The notes beneath the pieces are model-generated. The model was not told where the DNA came from. It ran no database searches and was given only the letters and a program-made list of their open reading frames with translations. 9,817 bases of DNA from Betaproteobacteria bacterium (GTDB taxonomy: Bacteria; Pseudomonadota; Gammaproteobacteria; Burkholderiales; SG8-39), in contig DAHVFK010000099.1 of NCBI GenBank assembly GCA_027317055.1, positions 1-9,817 on the forward strand, given 5' to 3'. The first letter of the stretch is position 1, and every line of letters starts with the position of its first letter. Below, piece after piece: positions 7,213 to 9,817 of the stretch. A program made the position numbers and the translations under genes.

Positions 7213-7469
7213 GCGGGCGTACGGTGGTGGCGATCGTCGCCGCGCTCGGTCTGGTGGCGCTCGGCGGCTGCGGCGAAAAGCCGCAGGCATCCTCCTTCAA
7301 GCAGGGCAAGTACCAGGGCAAGCCCGACACTCCGCCCTGGGACAACGCGCCACTCGCCTACACGAGCAACAGCGTAAACAAGTGGACCAAGGGCGACCAG
7401 AAGAGCTGGACCGACGAGATTAAGACACGTAATAAGTTCCAGAACGAATACGTGCGCATCGGCGACTAG
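7209..7469 (+). CDS. Small lipoprotein of the formate dehydrogenase operon
   Basis: An 86-residue protein whose ATG overlaps the fdhB stop (ATGA). A signal peptide with hydrophobic core VVAIVAALGLVAL ends in the lipobox L18-G19-G20-C21, so signal peptidase II processing and lipidation at C21 are expected. The next residue is Gly, not Asp, so the inner-membrane retention signal is absent and the final membrane is uncertain. The mature part is short, polar and Lys/Trp/Asn-rich (for example DNAPLAYTSNSVNKWTKGDQ), with no further cysteine. I do not recognise a characterised family. Its place between fdhB and fdhC suggests a role in assembling or anchoring the periplasmic complex. The gap to fdhC is 26 bases. 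Confidence 0.75.
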   Translation: MSGRTVVAIVAALGLVALGGCGEKPQASSFKQGKYQGKPDTPPWDNAPLAYTSNSVNKWTKGDQKSWTDEIKTRNKFQNEYVRIGD

Positions 7470-7495
7470 CGCCGGCCCGCGGCCAGGAGGAACAG

Positions 7496-8557
7496 ATGAG
7501 CAAGCTATGCAAGCTGTTGGGCGCGCTGCTGGTGCTGGCCGCGTTTGCCGTACCGGGACCGGTCCAGGCGCAATCGGCCGGCGCCAAGGCGCAGGCCGAG
7601 CGCAGCGCCGAGCAGCCGGGCAACAACGCGCCGGTTTGGCGCGACGTGAAATCCGGCGAGAAGAACTACACCACCCTGCCGCAGCATCAGGGGGCGGTTC
7701 TGATCCAGTCTCCGCTGCGCTTTACGGGCCAGAGCGCGTTCGCCACTGCCGGCGAGGCGTGGCGCAACTTCCGCAACGGCCCGCTCATCTTCTACGGCGG
7801 CTGGCTGCTGGTCGTCGCCGCGCTGGCGATCCTGGCCTACTATCTGGTCAAGGGCACGATGAAGCTCAAGCATGCGCCGACCGGCCGCCTGATCGAGCGC
7901 TTCAACAGCCTGGAGCGGATCGCGCACTGGAGCACTGCGATCAGCTTCGTCATCCTCGCGCTGTCGGGGCTGATCATCCTGTTCGGCAAGTTCGTGCTGT
8001 TGCCGGTGATCGGCTATACGCTGTTCGCTTGGCTCAGTGCGCTGGCCAAGAACCTGCACAACTTCGTTGGTCCGTACTTCATCCTCAGCCTGCTGCTGAC
8101 GATCGTCCTGTTCGTAAGGGACAATTTCTGGCATGCGAGCGACGCCAAGTGGATCGCCAAGGGCGGCGGCCTGCTGAGCGGCAACGAGGTTCCTTCCGGG
8201 CGCTTCAACTTCGGCGAGAAGGGCTGGTTCTGGATCGGCGTCGTGCTGCTCGGGGTGATCATGAGCGTCACCGGGCTGATCATGCTGTTCCCGAACTTCG
8301 ACCAGCTGCGCGAGACGATGCAGCAGGCGAACGTGATCCACGTCATCGGCGCGGTTGTGTTCATCGCGCTGTCGTTCGCCCACATCTATCTCGGCACCAT
8401 CGGAATGGAGGGCGCCTACCAGTCGATGCGCAGCGGTTACGTCGACGAGGAGTGGGCCAAGGAGCACCATCAGCTGTGGTACGACGACGTCAAGGCCGGC
8501 AAGATCCCGGCCAAGTCCACCGGTGCCGCGGCGGGCGCGCCGCAGCACCAGCACTGA
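7496..8557 (+). CDS. fdhC: Formate dehydrogenase gamma subunit, cytochrome b
   Basis: A 353-residue membrane subunit that takes electrons from FdhB to quinone through b-type hemes. AGGAGG (7485-7490) lies five bases before the ATG. An apparent signal peptide (1-25, VQA before Q26) leads to a periplasmic region of about 70 residues. Membrane segments follow near 97-118, 146-170, 190-210, 243-265 and 282-302. Histidines suited to heme ligation are H144 (RIAHW), H188 (NLHNF), H282 (VIHVIG) and H296 (FAHIYLG). The core from about 130 to 330 matches the FDH gamma family, including HIYLGTIGMEGAYQSM. It is longer than the ~210-residue E. coli FdnI because of the signal peptide, periplasmic region and extra first helix, a form common in FdhABC-type operons. 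It is the last gene of the operon, followed by a terminator. Confidence 0.92.
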   Translation: MSKLCKLLGALLVLAAFAVPGPVQAQSAGAKAQAERSAEQPGNNAPVWRDVKSGEKNYTTLPQHQGAVLIQSPLRFTGQSAFATAGEAWRNFRNGPLIFYGGWLLVVAALAILAYYLVKGTMKLKHAPTGRLIERFNSLERIAHWSTAISFVILALSGLIILFGKFVLLPVIGYTLFAWLSALAKNLHNFVGPYFILSLLLTIVLFVRDNFWHASDAKWIAKGGGLLSGNEVPSGRFNFGEKGWFWIGVVLLGVIMSVTGLIMLFPNFDQLRETMQQANVIHVIGAVVFIALSFAHIYLGTIGMEGAYQSMRSGYVDEEWAKEHHQLWYDDVKAGKIPAKSTGAAAGAPQHQH

Positions 8558-8575
8558 AGTTCGCCCGCAGCAGCA

Positions 8576-8601
8576 AAAAGGGCGCCCGCGGGCGCCCTTT
8601 T
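8576..8601. terminator. Bidirectional rho-independent terminator between fdhC and the DUF1330 gene
   Basis: A perfect 11-bp stem (8576-8586 pairing with 8591-8601) has a CGCG loop. Its base pairs run from four A:T at the foot into seven G:C-rich pairs. A-tract on the left and T-tract on the right give U-runs to transcripts from either strand. It sits 18 bases after the fdhC stop and 8 bases after the stop of the convergent - strand gene, exactly where a shared terminator is expected. Confidence 0.92.
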
Positions 8602-8609
8602 CGTTTGCG

Positions 8610-8897
8610 CTACAGCCCTTCCGCCAGGATCAGCCTCGACTTGGACGCCTTCTTGCGGATCGCCAGCGCGGGCGCGTATTCGGGCGACTCGTACCACTTG
8701 CGCGCCTGCTCCAGGTTCGCAAACTCGAGAATGACGAAGCGCTGCGGCGCCCAGCCGCCCTCCTTGGTTTCGGTCTTGCCGCCGCGAGTCAGGAACTTGC
8801 CGCCGTATTTCTGCACCGTCGCGGGTACCAACTTGCGGTACTCCTCGTACGCGGCCGGGTCGGTGACTTCCACTTCGGCGATGACGTATCCGGGCAT
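8610..8897 (-). CDS. DUF1330 family protein
   Basis: A 95-residue protein with a strong ribosome site, AAGGAGGA (complement of 8903-8910), five bases before the ATG. The sequence starts MPGYVIAEVEVTDPAAYEEY and continues with GGKFLTRGG, RFVILEF and ARKWYESPEYAPALAIRKKA, the standard pattern of the DUF1330 family. That family has a ferredoxin-like dimeric alpha/beta-barrel fold related to monooxygenase-like ABM domains. No catalytic function is established. It is probably cytoplasmic, with no signal peptide. It lies 43 bases after the modC stop on the same strand, so it may be read through from the mod operon or from its own promoter. A link to formate or molybdenum metabolism is not shown by the sequence. 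Confidence 0.88.
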   Translation of the reverse strand: MPGYVIAEVEVTDPAAYEEYRKLVPATVQKYGGKFLTRGGKTETKEGGWAPQRFVILEFANLEQARKWYESPEYAPALAIRKKASKSRLILAEGL

Positions 8898-8940
8898 GGC
8901 GCTCCTCCTTTGAGAACGACCCAGTTTAGCGCAGCTCGCA

Positions 8941-9817
8941 CTACGCCCAGCCGACGCTGTGACGGTCGATCGCCACCGCTTTTACCAGGGCGTATACCGG
9001 TCGTCCCGGCGCGAGACCGAGCGCGGCGACCGATTTGCGCGTGACGCGCGCGAGCAGGATCGTGCCCGCGACGTCGATCTGGACGTCGACGCTCGCGCCC
9101 TCGCTCTCGCCGAGCGCCTTGAGCGTGCCGGGCAGCACGTTGAGCATGCTGATCGCCTCGGGCCGCACCGTCGCGAGCGAGACGTCGCGCGCGCGGATGC
9201 GCACGCGCACGCGCTCGCCGACCAGCGCGTCGACGTCCGGCGCGTAGAGCGCGCCGCCGGGAAAGTCGAGCCGCGCCAGACCCATCTCGAGGTCCTGCTC
9301 GGCGACGCGTGCTTCGATCACCGCGCCGCCCTCGAAGCGGCCGAGGTAAGGGCGCAGCTCCATGCGCGCCATCGTTTCGTCGACCGGCCCCGAGTCGAGT
9401 GCTCGTCCCTCGGACATCACTACGACCGTATCGGCCAGGCGTACCACTTCGTCGAGCGAATGGCTGACGTACACGATCGGCACGCCTACCTCGTCGCGCA
9501 GACGCTCGATGTAGTACAGGATCTCGCTCTTGCGCGGCGCATCGAGTGCGGCGAGCGGCTCGTCCATCAGCAGCAGGCGCGGGTCGGCGAGCAGCGCGCG
9601 GCCGATCGCGACGCGCTGCTTCTCGCCGCCGGAAAGGTCGTGCGGGCGCCGCTCGAGCAGCGCCGCCAGCCCGAGCAGCTCGGTCACCTTGTCCAGCGCC
9701 ACCGCGCCCGGGCCGCGGGCGAAGCGGCGGCCGTAGAGCAGGTTCTGGCGCACCGTGAGGTGCGGCAGCAGGCGCCCTTCCTGGAACACGTAGCCGACGC
9801 GGCGCCGGTGCGCCGCG
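8941..9817 (-). CDS. modC: Molybdate ABC transporter ATP-binding protein, N-terminus outside the window
   Basis: The ATPase of the ModABC molybdate importer, at the inner face of the membrane. About 292 C-terminal residues are visible; the gene continues past the right edge, so the Walker A motif is missing only because of the cut. The first visible residues include RRRVGYVFQEGRLLPHLTVR, the Q-loop region typical of ModC, so the in-frame GTG at 9787-9789 is not the start. Then come the ABC signature LSGGEKQRVAIGRAL, Walker B RLLLMDEPLAALD and the switch His in YVSHSLDEV. The C-terminal part is a regulatory region ending in a TOBE/Mop-type molybdate-binding domain (LNVLPGTLKAL onward to the TAG at 8941-8943). 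modA and modB are probably beyond the edge. It would supply molybdenum for the FdhA cofactor. Confidence 0.92.
   Translation of the reverse strand, partial: AAHRRRVGYVFQEGRLLPHLTVRQNLLYGRRFARGPGAVALDKVTELLGLAALLERRPHDLSGGEKQRVAIGRALLADPRLLLMDEPLAALDAPRKSEILYYIERLRDEVGVPIVYVSHSLDEVVRLADTVVVMSEGRALDSGPVDETMARMELRPYLGRFEGGAVIEARVAEQDLEMGLARLDFPGGALYAPDVDALVGERVRVRIRARDVSLATVRPEAISMLNVLPGTLKALGESEGASVDVQIDVAGTILLARVTRKSVAALGLAPGRPVYALVKAVAIDRHSVGWA

Noticed and set aside
7505..8554. A 349-codon open frame on the - strand across fdhC
   Set aside because: It mirrors fdhC almost exactly, lacks motifs, and the + strand has the ribosome site, membrane helices and heme histidines.
9787..9789. GTG as the start codon of modC
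   Set aside because: The frame stays open to the window edge, and the residues before it (RRRVGY) are the conserved ModC sequence. The gene is cut by the edge.

Overview
The window is about two thirds G+C and almost fully coding. It carries a complete periplasmic, membrane-attached formate dehydrogenase operon on the + strand, facing a molybdate-transport gene on the - strand. Gene order, codon bias and protein types suggest a betaproteobacterium (Rhodocyclales or Burkholderiales-like). That is an inference from layout; no rRNA or other phylogenetic marker is present.

Positions 1-3330 hold the maturation or accessory half. It comprises the end of a DUF3305 gene, a DUF3306 gene, a 700-residue protein with at least five cysteine clusters, and a TorD-family chaperone. 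All are joined by overlapping stop and start codons, so this looks like one translationally coupled unit. Positions 3331-3415 are an 85-bp, lower-GC gap that may hold a second promoter.

Positions 3416-8557 hold the structural half. It contains a 66-residue Tat-signal peptide of the 'formate dehydrogenase region TAT target' type, the catalytic subunit FdhA (molybdopterin, Cys rather than Sec at the active site), the four-cluster subunit FdhB, a small lipoprotein, and the cytochrome b subunit FdhC. The expected electron path is formate to Mo-bis-MGD in FdhA, then the Fe-S chain of FdhA and FdhB, then FdhC hemes b, then quinone. The Tat signals and the lipobox place the activity on the outer face of the inner membrane.

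A perfect 11-bp hairpin flanked by an A-tract and a T-tract (8576-8601) closes the operon and can serve both strands. On the - strand follow a small DUF1330 protein (8610-8897) and modC, the ATPase of the molybdate transporter (8941 to the window edge, N-terminus missing). ModC would supply the metal that FdhA needs.

The least understood parts are the 700-residue Fe-S protein, which looks HdrA/MvhD-like, the DUF3305/DUF3306 pair, the short Tat peptide and the lipoprotein. These conserved companions of formate dehydrogenase lack settled functions. I see no tRNA, rRNA, CRISPR array, insertion sequence or phage gene.
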